A DNA stretch of 64,000 bases from Vibrio atlanticus. Its GTDB lineage: Bacteria > Pseudomonadota > Gammaproteobacteria > Enterobacterales > Vibrionaceae. The notes below the pieces were generated by a model, which saw only the letters and a program-made list of their open reading frames with translations, was not told the DNA's origin and made no database searches. Positions 33,735 through 43,325 of the stretch are shown in pieces. The translations under genes and the position numbers were made by a program. The stretch spans positions 1,116,001-1,180,000 of the forward strand of contig NZ_AP025461.1 of assembly GCF_024347315.1 (NCBI RefSeq), read 5' to 3'. Position 1 is the stretch's first letter. The number at the start of each line of letters is the position of its first letter.

Positions 33735-35633
33735 ATGAATCATAAACGCGTTAAGATGCGTGACCATAAAATCGAAGTAAACCTATTCAAAAACCGTGTA
33801 ATCGTGGCGTTTTGTGGGATCTTATTGTTCACTCTCGTCTTAGTCGCCAACCTGTACCGACTTCAAGTCGACAATTTTGAAAGCTATCAAACTCGTGCTG
33901 ATGGCAACAGAATCAAAGTATTGCCTATCGCGCCTACTCGCGGGCTAATTTACGATCGTAATGGTGTGTTGCTTGCCGAGAACAAGCTTGTGTTTAATCT
34001 AACGATGATTCCCGAGCAAACAGATGATGTCGATACCATGCTCGCCAAGCTAGACAAATACATCCCGCGTAATGTTGAGCAGATCGCTCGATTCAAAAAA
34101 CGTTATCACAACACGCGCCGTTTCAAATCTGTCACTATATTAGAGAACCTAAGTGAAGAAGAGATCGCTAAGTTTTCGGTGCACCAGTACCAATTCCCCG
34201 GCTTATCGATTGATACGAACTTAAAGCGCTTTTACCCAAATGGAGAGGTGCTGACCCATGTCTTAGGGTATGTGGCACACATTAATGATAGTGACCTAAA
34301 GAAGCTAGAAGAAAAAGGCATCGAAGCGAATTATCAAGCGACTACTATTATTGGTAAGCTCGGTGTCGAACGCTATTACGAAGATATCCTACACGGAACC
34401 AAAGGCTATCAAGAAGTTGAAGTAAACAGCCGTGGCCGTGTTGTTCGGACTATTGAGTACGTGCCGCCAGTTGCAGGCAAAGACATAGTATTAAATATTG
34501 ACCTTGAACTGCAAAAATACGTATTTGAGCAACTTGATCACCGAACCGGAAGTGCAGTAATTCTCGATCCGAAAGACAACAGTGTACTGGCGATGGCATC
34601 TAGCCCAAGTTATGACCCTAATCTATTTGTCGACGGCATTTCGAGTAAGAACTACCAACGTCTATTGAATGACCCTGGTCACCCGTTGGTGAATCGCACC
34701 ACACTGGGCGTTTACCCCCCAGCATCCACCATAAAACCATTTATGGCCGTTGCTGGATTACAAGAGCATGTTATATCAGAAAACACCATTCGTGATGATC
34801 ACGGTTCATGGCAAATTCCCGGTTCCAAACGCAACTCTAAATCATGGCGAGACTGGAAACGCTGGGGTCACGGTCCTGTTGACGTAACTCAAGCGATTGA
34901 AGAGTCGGTGGATTCATTCTTCTATCAAACCGCCTTTGATTTAGGTATCGACCGCATCTCAAGTTGGATGAATCGCTTTGGTTTTGGTGAACCTACGGGC
35001 ATCGATATCTATGAAGAAAGCACCGCCAACATGCCAACTCGAGAATGGAAGATGATGCGTTATCGTACACCTTGGTATCAAGGTGACACCGTCCCTATTG
35101 GTATTGGCCAAGGGTATTGGACATCCACGCCAATGCAACTTGCCAAAGCAACCTCGGTACTAGTTAATCATGGGAAGGTAATGCCACCTCATATCTTGAG
35201 AGCTACCTTAGATCACGGTGAAGATTTTGATACGCAAAAACTTGTTGAACCTGAGCCGATGCTGTCGATCACTGAAGTACCAGACGAGATATGGGATGTA
35301 CCTATTAATGCGATGCGACTCGTAAACCACGGCAGTCGAGGTAGCGGCAGACGTGCATTTAAAGGAACTGACTACACTAGCGGCGGTAAATCGGGTACAG
35401 CCCAAGTATTTGATCTTGCAAAAGATCAGGTCTACAACTCCAAGAAACTGGCTCGGCATTTACTCGACCACGCGCTTTACACGGCATTCGCACCTTACGA
35501 ACACCCTGAATATGTCGCGACTGTGGTCATCGAGCACGGTAATGGTGGTTCCAAGGTCGGTGCTCCTTATATCCGTAAAGTACTCGACTATGCATTCGAA
35601 CATAAGAGTGGAGAAAACAAAGATCACTCATAG
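33735..35633 (+). CDS. mrdA: Penicillin-binding protein 2 (orphan copy)
   Basis: A 632-residue class B PBP. One N-terminal membrane span (about 24-43) is followed by the pedestal domain and the transpeptidase domain. Ser331 in ASTIK is the acylation site, SVDSFF fits the SxN position with Asp in place of Asn as in PBP2, and KSGTA (from Lys552) is the third motif. Such enzymes cross-link peptidoglycan during elongation with RodA. Here rodA is absent, so this may be a second PBP2 beside a canonical mrdA-rodA pair elsewhere. GAGG lies 5 bases upstream of the ATG. Confidence 0.9.
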   Translation: MNHKRVKMRDHKIEVNLFKNRVIVAFCGILLFTLVLVANLYRLQVDNFESYQTRADGNRIKVLPIAPTRGLIYDRNGVLLAENKLVFNLTMIPEQTDDVDTMLAKLDKYIPRNVEQIARFKKRYHNTRRFKSVTILENLSEEEIAKFSVHQYQFPGLSIDTNLKRFYPNGEVLTHVLGYVAHINDSDLKKLEEKGIEANYQATTIIGKLGVERYYEDILHGTKGYQEVEVNSRGRVVRTIEYVPPVAGKDIVLNIDLELQKYVFEQLDHRTGSAVILDPKDNSVLAMASSPSYDPNLFVDGISSKNYQRLLNDPGHPLVNRTTLGVYPPASTIKPFMAVAGLQEHVISENTIRDDHGSWQIPGSKRNSKSWRDWKRWGHGPVDVTQAIEESVDSFFYQTAFDLGIDRISSWMNRFGFGEPTGIDIYEESTANMPTREWKMMRYRTPWYQGDTVPIGIGQGYWTSTPMQLAKATSVLVNHGKVMPPHILRATLDHGEDFDTQKLVEPEPMLSITEVPDEIWDVPINAMRLVNHGSRGSGRRAFKGTDYTSGGKSGTAQVFDLAKDQVYNSKKLARHLLDHALYTAFAPYEHPEYVATVVIEHGNGGSKVGAPYIRKVLDYAFEHKSGENKDHS

Positions 35634-35649
35634 CATAATAAATGAAGTT

Positions 35650-35685
35650 GTAACAACGCATAGCCTAGTAACAACGCATAGCCTA
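35650..35685 (+). repeat. 18-bp tandem repeat downstream of the PBP2 gene
   Basis: The unit GTAACAACGCATAGCCTA occurs twice (35650-35667, 35668-35685) and is followed by a partial third copy (GTAACAA). It lies between the PBP2 stop and the terminator. Confidence 0.85.
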
Positions 35686-35710
35686 GTAACAATACAAGCA
35701 TAATGACGAC

Positions 35711-35748
35711 AAAGCCCCACTTGTGTCACTCACAACATGGGGCTTTTC
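35711..35748. terminator. Terminator between the convergent PBP2 and DnaJ-related genes
   Basis: AAAGCCCCA (35711-35719) pairs with TGGGGCTTT (35738-35746) and an inner TTGTG/CACAA stem extends it. T and A runs flank it on both sides. Confidence 0.85.
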
Positions 35749-35816
35749 ATTTTTATATATAGGGCTTAAATTTCACTCTAAAGAGTCAATAAACAGCGCA
35801 GTAAGAGTTACGTCGA

Positions 35817-36473
35817 TCATGAACTTCGTAATACATGCCACGCTTCACAAAGCGTCTGGAATTTTGCCGTATTGCCCTCGTCTCTATCGGGATGCCACCG
35901 CAATGCCAGCTGTCGCCAACGCTTTCTTATTTCCTTATGCGTTGCGTCTACAGGGAGATCAAATAACTTCAATGCACGGTTTTTATCTAAATTGAGCGTA
36001 TCAGCGCCAACAAACTTTCTGTACCGAGTCCAAAACTCGTTCAGCAGCCTTTTGACTTCACCTTCATCCGCTTCATAGTTAGCCCAATTAGTGTAGTAGT
36101 CTCGAAGTGGGTCTTGGTGATCAATGCTGTGGCTATTTCCATGATAGCTTCCATTCATCAATTCAATATCCATAGCTTGAACTTGAAGCCAACCATCAGG
36201 GTGCAACGTTTCTTGAAGCTGATACAGCGCATTCATAATGAGAAAGTTCTTTTTAAATAACTCCTTCTCAGGTGCTGCATCTAATACAGGCATAAACCCA
36301 AGGTCGTTTAGATGAGCCGCCAGTGTGTGTACTTTCCATCCACTTGGTTTTCGCTTAAGCACTTCCATAATGGGCCAAAGCAAAGGGTTCTCCATATGGC
36401 TATGAAAGCTTGCTCTCACACCTTGATTATTCGACATAGTTGGCTCGTTTGAGGTGATTAGATTATTAGGCAT
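35817..36473 (-). CDS. DnaJ-related co-chaperone-like protein
   Basis: About 218 residues from ATG 36473. The C-terminus is a J-domain (LFDLPVDATHKEIRKRWRQL, then the HPD motif in RWHPDRDEG). The N-terminal part (ENPLLWPIMEVLKRKPSGWK) is typical of the DNAJ-related family. J-domain proteins stimulate Hsp70; the client is unknown. The start is uncertain: a frame reaches 36593, AGGG lies 9 bases before 36473, and ATGs at 36437 and 36395 are also possible since family similarity begins near ENPLLWP. Confidence 0.8.
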   Translation of the reverse strand: MPNNLITSNEPTMSNNQGVRASFHSHMENPLLWPIMEVLKRKPSGWKVHTLAAHLNDLGFMPVLDAAPEKELFKKNFLIMNALYQLQETLHPDGWLQVQAMDIELMNGSYHGNSHSIDHQDPLRDYYTNWANYEADEGEVKRLLNEFWTRYRKFVGADTLNLDKNRALKLFDLPVDATHKEIRKRWRQLALRWHPDRDEGNTAKFQTLCEAWHVLRSS

Positions 36474-36651
36474 GATGAATTGCCCTAGGTCAGTAGGCTG
36501 ACTTCTCTTAATTGAAAGCGATTTTCTGCGATTTGTCGAGCTTAATGGAACACCACAATCAATTGCTTGGCTCAAGAGCCCGTTATCCATCAAAATTACG
36601 CGGCTAAGGTGACCAGTAATTGACTATGATCGATGTTGCTCTTTGGAAAAA

Positions 36652-36678
36652 CAAAAAAGGCCAGCAATTTTGCTGACC
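36652..36678 (-). terminator. Intrinsic terminator of the dioxygenase gene
   Basis: On the minus strand GGTCAGCAA (36678-36670) pairs with TTGCTGGCC (36667-36659) with one G-T pair, followed by six T (36658-36653). Confidence 0.85.
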
Positions 36679-36718
36679 TCTGATATCTATACCAATTTTA
36701 GCACAAGGAACGAGTTAA

Positions 36719-37558
36719 TTAGATAACACCAAGCTCTCTTAGACGTTCCATTAGGTATTCATTTGCGGTGTACTTCTCAGACAGTACAACTTCCGGTTTT
36801 GGGTGAAGGAATAGTGGCAAAGAGATACGAGATTTCTCTTGGCGTTCACCTGATGGATTAATTACACGGTGAGTTGTCGATGGGAAGTAACCACCTGATG
36901 CTTCTTGAAGCATGTCACCAATGTTTATGATCATATTACCGAAGTCACATGGAACATCTAACCACTCGTCATTCTGAGCTTTAACTTGAAGGCCCGGCTC
37001 ATTTGCTGCAGGAAGAACAGTCAGTAAGTTGATGTCTTCGTGAGCGGCTGCGCGGATAGCACCTGGCTCTTCATCGCCTTGCATTGGTGGGTAATGAAGG
37101 ACGCGAAGCAGTGTTTGTTCGCTGCCATTAATCATTTCAGAAAGCGCGATTGAAAACTTCTCTTGTACTTCTTTAGGCGCATGTGCTTCAACCCAACCTA
37201 ATAGTTCTTGAGCAAAAGCATTAGCACGTTGGTAGTAATCTAGAATCTGTTCTTTTAACTGTTCAGGAATCTGACCCCAAGGGTATACGTGAAAGTATTC
37301 TTTGATGTCTTTTACAGTGTGGCCCTTAGCAACTTCAGAAACTGAAGGTGGAAAATATCCATCTTGTGTTTCAACATTGAAGTGGAAGTTCTCTTTCTCT
37401 TCAGAAATGAAGAATTGGTACCAGTTCTCGTAAATTGACTCAACAAGCTCTTTTGGGATGGGGTGATTCTTAAGAACACCAAAACCCGTTTCACGTAGAG
37501 ATCGAACAAATTGTTCTGCTGCGTCGTCAGCAAGGTAATCGACAGTTTCCAGTTTCAT
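36719..37558 (-). CDS. 2-oxoglutarate/Fe(II)-dependent dioxygenase (isopenicillin N synthase family)
   Basis: A 279-residue soluble oxygenase. The iron ligands are seen in AAHEDINLLT (His-x-Asp) and the later TTHRVINPS His; RISLPLF supplies the Arg/Ser that binds 2-oxoglutarate. The N-terminal region (GFGVLKNHPIPKELV) matches the DIOX_N part of the family. The substrate is unknown; bacterial relatives act on small metabolites. It is a single-gene unit with its own terminator and is divergent from the YjdF-like gene. Confidence 0.85.
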   Translation of the reverse strand: MKLETVDYLADDAAEQFVRSLRETGFGVLKNHPIPKELVESIYENWYQFFISEEKENFHFNVETQDGYFPPSVSEVAKGHTVKDIKEYFHVYPWGQIPEQLKEQILDYYQRANAFAQELLGWVEAHAPKEVQEKFSIALSEMINGSEQTLLRVLHYPPMQGDEEPGAIRAAAHEDINLLTVLPAANEPGLQVKAQNDEWLDVPCDFGNMIINIGDMLQEASGGYFPSTTHRVINPSGERQEKSRISLPLFLHPKPEVVLSEKYTANEYLMERLRELGVI

Positions 37559-37755
37559 GACTTTTCTTTCTTGTTATGTAGTAATGCAATGATTTTAAGG
37601 ATCACTTTGTTGTAAATCAAACTTTTGTGAAACTCCGCCAACCGTTTGTCTAGATACTGGGCGATAACACTACTTTTCAACAAATCTAGTGATTAGAACA
37701 CAATTGAACACTGTTCATTATTATGTAACTATACAAAAAACTTATAAAGGATCTG

Positions 37756-38367
37756 ATGATGACAATTACGCCACTTGCTCAAAATAGACCTCTACTCTCA
37801 CTAACTGCTGTCTATCTTGTTATCTTTCTCTTTTCAGCCTTTGCGCCATCTTCAAGAGCCGTTTGGATCGCTGAGATCGTCCCTGCTCTCGGTATTCTTA
37901 TCGGGATATGGTGGCTATCCACCAAGCTCACCTTTTCTAAGACAGCTTATGCTCTGATGTTTATCTGGCTTATTTTGCACACGATAGGCGCAAAATATAC
38001 CTTCTCAGAAGTGCCATTTGACTGGTTCAATAACCTTATCGGCTCTGAGCGCAATAACTTTGACCGAGTAGCCCATTTCTCTATTGGTCTTTATGCCTAT
38101 CCACTCGCAGAGTATTTGATTCGTAAGAAATTGGCTCAGCCGATACTAGCCTGTTTGTTTGCCCTATTTGCGATCATGAGTGTAGCAGCTGGCTACGAGA
38201 TTATAGAATGGTGGTATGCAGAGATTGCAGGTGGTGATGAAGGTATCGCGTTCCTTGGCTCACAAGGTGATATTTGGGATGCACAGAAAGACATGCTGTG
38301 TGATACAACGGGTGCCATTGTCTCGCTATTACTGTTGCAACTTCAAGGACGAGTTAGAGCTCATTAA
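37756..38367 (+). CDS. yjdF: YjdF-like inner-membrane protein (DUF2238)
   Basis: A 203-residue protein with about six membrane spans. Conserved polar motifs characteristic of DUF2238 are visible: ERNNFDRVAHFSIGLYAYP, AAGYEIIEWW and GSQGDIWDAQKDMLCDTTGA. No function is established. Two adjacent ATGs (37756, 37759) follow AAGGA; the second is better spaced. Confidence 0.88.
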   Translation: MMTITPLAQNRPLLSLTAVYLVIFLFSAFAPSSRAVWIAEIVPALGILIGIWWLSTKLTFSKTAYALMFIWLILHTIGAKYTFSEVPFDWFNNLIGSERNNFDRVAHFSIGLYAYPLAEYLIRKKLAQPILACLFALFAIMSVAAGYEIIEWWYAEIAGGDEGIAFLGSQGDIWDAQKDMLCDTTGAIVSLLLLQLQGRVRAH

Positions 38368-38446
38368 GCTCTAACCTTTCTTCTGAATATAAAAAACAAT
38401 GTGAAATGCCACACGCATGATGTGCTGCGGCATTTATTCTTCTCAA

Positions 38447-38698
38447 CTACTTCATAGTTACCTTGCCACCCACAAATTTGTAGGCAGGCGTACCTCGAAC
38501 CAAAGTATCTCGCGCAAATTCAATTCCGCATTCAAGGCACACACAAGGGTCTTTTGTGAAATCTTCAACGATCCGTTCCTTGAAACACTTTACGAGCGCT
38601 CCTTTGCCGCCTTTTCGATACTTGAAAAGTTGTGTCTTACATTTAGCGCAGAATATCTGAACCGTTTTGGTCGGTTGTTTTTTGTTTGGTTTAGCCAT
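38447..38698 (-). CDS. Small zinc-ribbon-like protein
   Basis: An 83-residue basic protein with two Cys pairs, CAKC (about 17-20) and CLEC (about 54-57), which can form one zinc ribbon. A Lys-rich N-terminus and a Lys/Gly-rich middle suggest nucleic-acid contact. I do not recognise a named family. It lies 21 bases downstream of the EamA gene on the same strand and may be co-transcribed. Confidence 0.75.
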   Translation of the reverse strand: MAKPNKKQPTKTVQIFCAKCKTQLFKYRKGGKGALVKCFKERIVEDFTKDPCVCLECGIEFARDTLVRGTPAYKFVGGKVTMK

Positions 38699-38719
38699 AG
38701 AAGTTAATGATTGAACCCT

Positions 38720-39628
38720 TTATTTCTTAAGTTTAGGTGCGACAAGAACCAAGCTTATCCCAAGTAAGATAACAGTCGATGAGATAATAAATTGCATAGT
38801 AACAGGTTCAGATAACAACAAAACGCCACCAAGTGTCGCGATAACGGGAACAGAAAGCTGTGCAATGGATGCGACCACTGTATCCAGTTTTTTCACCACG
38901 TAATACCACAAACTATAACCCACACCAGAAGCCACTGAGCCCGACAATATTGCGTAAAGCAAGCCTTGTTCTGTGATGGATATTTTCGATGCCACATTAG
39001 GGATGACAACTAACAGGCTTAGTAACACAAGGAGCACTAACGAGCTAAATGCAAAGTTGGCAGTAGTGGATTGCAACGCGTTCGTGGATTTCTTACCCGC
39101 CAGTGTATAAATGCCCCACCCAATTCCAGCCAGAGTCATCAATATGATTGAGGTTATATCTGGCGAACTTGTCGATTCCGTCGGCATGAGTAAGTAAACG
39201 AGCCCAGAAACTGACAACAAACAACCACACCACTCTAACAATGACATTCTGTTGCCTGCTAACAGGTGTGCGGCAATCATCGTGAATTGAACCGCGACAA
39301 ACAGGACCAAAGCACCGAGACCTGCACCAAGCTCTAAGTAAGCAAACGAGAAACCAAACATATAAACGAGGAGTGACAATATTGATGTGAATTGAAACTG
39401 TAATTTGAGCTTTGTCTCTACCGACTTGTCGTTGTTTACTAGCTCCTCTCTAGACTTAGAGTGGGAAGACAAAGTTAATAAAATCAGAAGTGTAAGGGCA
39501 CCCGATATGATACGAACGATCGAGAAACTCAAAGGATCAATCGTTTGATCCATCAAAGCCCAACGACACAACACTGAATTGGCAGCAAACGCCACCAGCG
39601 TTATAAATGTGATCATCACCGTTTGCAT
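38720..39628 (-). CDS. EamA-family (DMT) transporter
   Basis: A 302-residue inner-membrane protein with ten predicted spans in two EamA repeats (about 3-135 and 150-290). VLCRWALMDQTIDPLSFSIV near the start and VVASIAQLSVPVIATLGGVL near the end are the repeat signatures. Members export metabolites such as amino acids; the substrate is unknown. It follows the SgrR-like gene by 30 bp on the same strand, so that regulator may control it. Confidence 0.88.
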   Translation of the reverse strand: MQTVMITFITLVAFAANSVLCRWALMDQTIDPLSFSIVRIISGALTLLILLTLSSHSKSREELVNNDKSVETKLKLQFQFTSILSLLVYMFGFSFAYLELGAGLGALVLFVAVQFTMIAAHLLAGNRMSLLEWCGCLLSVSGLVYLLMPTESTSSPDITSIILMTLAGIGWGIYTLAGKKSTNALQSTTANFAFSSLVLLVLLSLLVVIPNVASKISITEQGLLYAILSGSVASGVGYSLWYYVVKKLDTVVASIAQLSVPVIATLGGVLLLSEPVTMQFIISSTVILLGISLVLVAPKLKK

Positions 39629-39658
39629 CGTGTTGTCCTAATCAAGTTATCTCTGGTC

Positions 39659-41350
39659 TTAGTCAACGTCCGGTTTTACCCAAACTTGGCTAAAGTCGAA
39701 CCAACCGAGTGCATTACACTTTGCGTTCTGCAGCGTACCGCATTGATCTTTGTTAACGCCTAACCAACAGTGGAACATTGGAATCAATTGATTGCTTTGC
39801 ACCAATTGTTTACCTAACTGTCTTGCTGGGAATTGCTCGAATTCGCCCGAGCGCCAACGATCGATCATGTGACACCATTGATCGAAGTCTTCTGCCGGGC
39901 TAGATTCATCGAGAAAGCTGTAATCCATCAACCAGCCTGCTAACGCGTCATCTCTATTGTTAGCGATACCCATTGGATTAATCCAAATATCGACATTATC
40001 GGCGTGTGGAGGATCGGTTTCGTAACCATAAAGTTCAACATCGACGTCATATTGCTTCAACACTGTAACAATAGCCTTCGCAAGTGTTGGAAACATTGGG
40101 TGTTGGCATTGGTAAGCCAATCTAATGGTTGGTTTCGCATTCGCTGGTGGACAAACCGGCGTGTTCAACTTGATGTCATACCAACCGGGCTTTATCCCAT
40201 AAGCGTGTAACACTCCCAAATCGATAACAGTTTCTTTCGGAATGTGTACAAACAGATCGGCCGCATTCAAAGTATTAGATAAAAATTGCGCCCATGCAGG
40301 ATCTTGTGCGATGCCCTTTTTCCGATTCAACAGTAGATAGGTACAGCCGGGATCAAGTTCGACTTCGTCGCTATCGCCGCGATCCGCCATTACAGGCTTA
40401 GAAAGACTTGGGTAAACCATTGAAGAGTAAGCCTCATCAACAACCCAAACCTCAACACGATCAATCAATGGCCTAAAGCCAAAATATCCGTTGAAAGCCG
40501 TTAATACGAGTTGTTTATCATCATTCTTTTCAATGCGATACGGGCCTGTACCAATCGGTCGAATATCGTAGTCTTCACCACGTAAAATCATCGGTAAGGT
40601 GACTTTGGCAACGGATTCAGTCAAAGCGAGTGGGAAGTGTTTATCTGGTCGCGTTAAAAAGACATCAACCACACAGTTTGCCGGAGAAGAGACGTCTTTT
40701 ATATGTGAGAACATATTGAGAGGTTCGAGTGCTAGCAGCGTATCCACAACATGATTGGTTAACAAAGGTTCTCCGTTATGAAAACGGACTCCGGGTCTCA
40801 AGAAGAATCGCCATTGATAATCGCTGATTTTTTGCCATGAATGAGCAAGATCGGGCTGTAATTGATCGTTCTCATCCAAACGTGTTAACCCACTGAATAC
40901 CTGACAGGTAATATGCTGCTCAGATCGTCGCATCGACTTTGTCGGGTTAAGCATAGAAAGCGGTCGGTAATAAGGCAAACGAATAACCTGCTCACCTTCC
41001 TGGTATTGCACACCCAAGTAATTTTGAATAACTTGAGTCAGCTTGGCTGCATTGTGATCAAGCACTGACAGCGCTTGTCCAATTTTACCTTCTTGTAAGT
41101 AGCGTCTTGCTAAGTTTTCACTGACATCGCAACGATTCTGCTTAAAAATAAGTTGAGATAACTTGCCTCGCCCAGCCGCAGGTAACCACTCAACCCATCC
41201 TTCTTCTTCAAGCTTATTGAGTACCATCCGGGCATTACGACGGGTACAACAAAGCACATCCGTGATGTCGTCGAGCTGAACATCAGAATCTTTACCATCG
41301 AAGTATTCAAACAGGGTTTCAAATTGAACGCGAAGTCTTGGGCTGCTCAT
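39659..41350 (-). CDS. sgrR: SgrR-family transcriptional regulator
   Basis: A 563-residue regulator. The N-terminal winged helix (about 5-110; DITDVLCCTRRNARMVLNKL) binds DNA. The rest is a solute-binding-protein-like domain (SBP_bac_5; LQPDLAHSWQKISDYQWRFF and following) that senses a ligand in the cytoplasm. E. coli SgrR activates the sgrS RNA under glucose-phosphate stress; no sgrS-like RNA is evident here. The neighbouring EamA exporter on the same strand is the likelier partner. Confidence 0.9.
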   Translation of the reverse strand: MSSPRLRVQFETLFEYFDGKDSDVQLDDITDVLCCTRRNARMVLNKLEEEGWVEWLPAAGRGKLSQLIFKQNRCDVSENLARRYLQEGKIGQALSVLDHNAAKLTQVIQNYLGVQYQEGEQVIRLPYYRPLSMLNPTKSMRRSEQHITCQVFSGLTRLDENDQLQPDLAHSWQKISDYQWRFFLRPGVRFHNGEPLLTNHVVDTLLALEPLNMFSHIKDVSSPANCVVDVFLTRPDKHFPLALTESVAKVTLPMILRGEDYDIRPIGTGPYRIEKNDDKQLVLTAFNGYFGFRPLIDRVEVWVVDEAYSSMVYPSLSKPVMADRGDSDEVELDPGCTYLLLNRKKGIAQDPAWAQFLSNTLNAADLFVHIPKETVIDLGVLHAYGIKPGWYDIKLNTPVCPPANAKPTIRLAYQCQHPMFPTLAKAIVTVLKQYDVDVELYGYETDPPHADNVDIWINPMGIANNRDDALAGWLMDYSFLDESSPAEDFDQWCHMIDRWRSGEFEQFPARQLGKQLVQSNQLIPMFHCWLGVNKDQCGTLQNAKCNALGWFDFSQVWVKPDVD

Positions 41351-41504
41351 AAAGAGGAAACCTTATTCAAAGGACATTGAATTCAGTTTCCCTATTTTAA
41401 GACTTAAAATCAATCTTACTGATGTGATTTTCTTGCGATTTATTAGGTATGGTGTCCTAAGATTTGATTCAAATAGAAGGTCTAAGTACTTTTGCAGTAT
41501 ACGA

Positions 41505-41738
41505 TTACATCACATCGCAGCCGATTTCATTGGCAATATCTCGAAGCTGCTGTTCGTTGTCTAATTTAATCGACCACTTGCATTCAGAACCATTGGCTGA
41601 AATGACATTTGCCCCTTTTCCTATCAGTTGGATTGCATCAACTTGAGCTTGTAGCGTTACTCTGTGCTCACCATCCAAACGAACGACAAGCTCATGTGCG
41701 GTTGCGATGATTTTCCCACTTTTAAACGTTATGACCAT
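41505..41738 (-). CDS. DUF3389 family protein
   Basis: A 77-residue small soluble protein. GKIIATAHELVVRL and LIGKGANVISANGSECKWSI are typical of the DUF3389 family found in vibrios and relatives. No function is known. It stands alone between sgrR and the thioesterase gene, with GAG before its ATG. Confidence 0.82.
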   Translation of the reverse strand: MVITFKSGKIIATAHELVVRLDGEHRVTLQAQVDAIQLIGKGANVISANGSECKWSIKLDNEQQLRDIANEIGCDVM

Positions 41739-41811
41739 GGATTTCTCGGACTATTTTTAAATACAGATTACTTCTTATAAATACAAACACAGCTAACTAA
41801 TGCTTAGCCTA

Positions 41812-42237
41812 TTATCGCTTATGTTTCTTCACGGCAATAGTTAAACGACTTGTACAGACTAAGCGTTGACGCTCATCAGTGATGTTTATCTGCCATACTT
41901 GGGTAGACACACCCAAGTGAATAGGCTCAGCAGTACCGACAACATGGCCATCACGCATTGATCTAACGTGGTTTGCGTTGATATCTAGCCCAACGCAATA
42001 GTAGCCTTCTGGAACGCAAAAATTAGCAGCCAATGAGCCAAGCGTTTCTGCTAATACAACCGATGCGCCGCCATGGAGCATACCTAAAGGTTGGTGGGTA
42101 AAATGACAAACCGGCATGGTTGCCACCAAAGAGTTGTCGTTGACCTCGGTGTATACAATATTGAGGTGTTCAATTAAGGTATTTTTTGAGGTCGCGTTGA
42201 AGATCTCTAGGTCAACGGGCTTTTTCCAAATACTCAT
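41812..42237 (-). CDS. Hotdog-fold thioesterase (PaaI/MenI-like)
   Basis: A 141-residue acyl-CoA thioesterase. HQPLGMLHGGASVVLAETLG (about 48-67) is the family core with catalytic Glu in VLAE. The ending RQRLVCTSRLTIAV completes the hotdog sheet. It resembles YdiI/MenI (1,4-dihydroxy-2-naphthoyl-CoA hydrolase) and YbdB; which substrate applies is not clear. The gene is divergent from the M48 peptidase gene. Confidence 0.87.
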   Translation of the reverse strand: MSIWKKPVDLEIFNATSKNTLIEHLNIVYTEVNDNSLVATMPVCHFTHQPLGMLHGGASVVLAETLGSLAANFCVPEGYYCVGLDINANHVRSMRDGHVVGTAEPIHLGVSTQVWQINITDERQRLVCTSRLTIAVKKHKR

Positions 42238-42421
42238 GTAGGTTCCTTAATTATTGGCTTTGTTATCGCGTGTGCAGTTTTATCATCGTTAACAGGTTGA
42301 TAAAACCAATAACGTTAGCATTATCGCTGCGCTTATTACCGAAATAGTTATCTTACTGCTACTAGCTATTACACAAGTTGATGTTAACATGCATAAAAAC
42401 CGAATACACAGAGGATATTGT

Positions 42422-43210
42422 ATGACGTCATGGATGAAGTTTGCCTCGCTTCTTACACTTGCAGGGCTAAGTGCATGCAGCGCTTCGCCAACAGGCAGAA
42501 ACCAATTACTGCTTTTTTCAGATAAAGATATGTCTCAGCTTGGAGCACAGTCTTTTGAACAAATGAAGAAAGAACAACCCATCAGCAAAGATGCGAAAAC
42601 GAACGCTTATGTACAGTGCGTTGCAAACAGCATCACGCAATATATTCCTAAGCAAGGTTTTAGTGAATGGGAAGTTGTTGTCTTTGACAGTGACCAAGTA
42701 AACGCATTCGCCCTACCAGGCGGAAAAATTGGCGTATATACCGGGTTACTTAAGGTAGCGGTTAATCAAGACCAACTCGCGACAGTTATCGGGCACGAAG
42801 TGGCGCATGTTTTAGCAGACCACAGTAACGAGCGCCTATCTCAGTCTCAAATCGCTAACACTGGTTTATCGGTTACTAGCATCGCATTAGGCGCATCAGA
42901 ATACAGCCAATATCAAGGTATGACGATGGCTGCTTTAGGTTTAGGCGTTCAGTATGGCGTTATTCTACCGTATGGGCGAACTCAAGAGTCTGAAGCCGAT
43001 GTTGTTGGCCTAGAGTATATGGCTAGAGCTGGATTCGATCCCAACCAAAGTGTCGACCTATGGCAAAACATGGCGAAGGCATCGGGTGGTAATCAGCCGC
43101 CAGAACTGCTTTCTACACACCCTTCGCACAGTACGCGTATCAAAGATCTGCAAGCGACGATAAAAACGTTACCTCAATCGGGATCACCAAGGCCAAATTG
43201 CAAAACATAG
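42422..43210 (+). CDS. M48-family metallopeptidase lipoprotein (LoiP/YggG-like)
   Basis: 262 residues from ATG 42422, chosen because GAGG lies 6 bases upstream; a frame to 42389 exists. A lipoprotein signal ends at GLSAC. GHEVAHVLADHS holds the HExxH zinc motif, with the third ligand Glu in QESEADVVGLEYM. It should be a periplasmic or outer-membrane-anchored protease of the LoiP type, acting on damaged or misfolded envelope proteins. Confidence 0.9.
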   Translation: MTSWMKFASLLTLAGLSACSASPTGRNQLLLFSDKDMSQLGAQSFEQMKKEQPISKDAKTNAYVQCVANSITQYIPKQGFSEWEVVVFDSDQVNAFALPGGKIGVYTGLLKVAVNQDQLATVIGHEVAHVLADHSNERLSQSQIANTGLSVTSIALGASEYSQYQGMTMAALGLGVQYGVILPYGRTQESEADVVGLEYMARAGFDPNQSVDLWQNMAKASGGNQPPELLSTHPSHSTRIKDLQATIKTLPQSGSPRPNCKT

Positions 43211-43239
43211 TTTGATGTTCTTTTCTGATCTCGAATGCT

Positions 43240-43274
43240 AAAACGCCCTATCCATATTGGTTAAGGCGTTTTTA
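43240..43274. terminator. Terminator between the M48 and M50 peptidase genes
   Basis: AAAACGCC (43240-43247) pairs with GGCGTTTT (43265-43272) around a 17-nt loop, with A and T flanks on both sides. Confidence 0.75.
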
Positions 43275-43325
43275 GTGAATCAGCTTAATTAGTTATTCAA
43301 ACTTCGAACAAAAAGCATTAACTCA

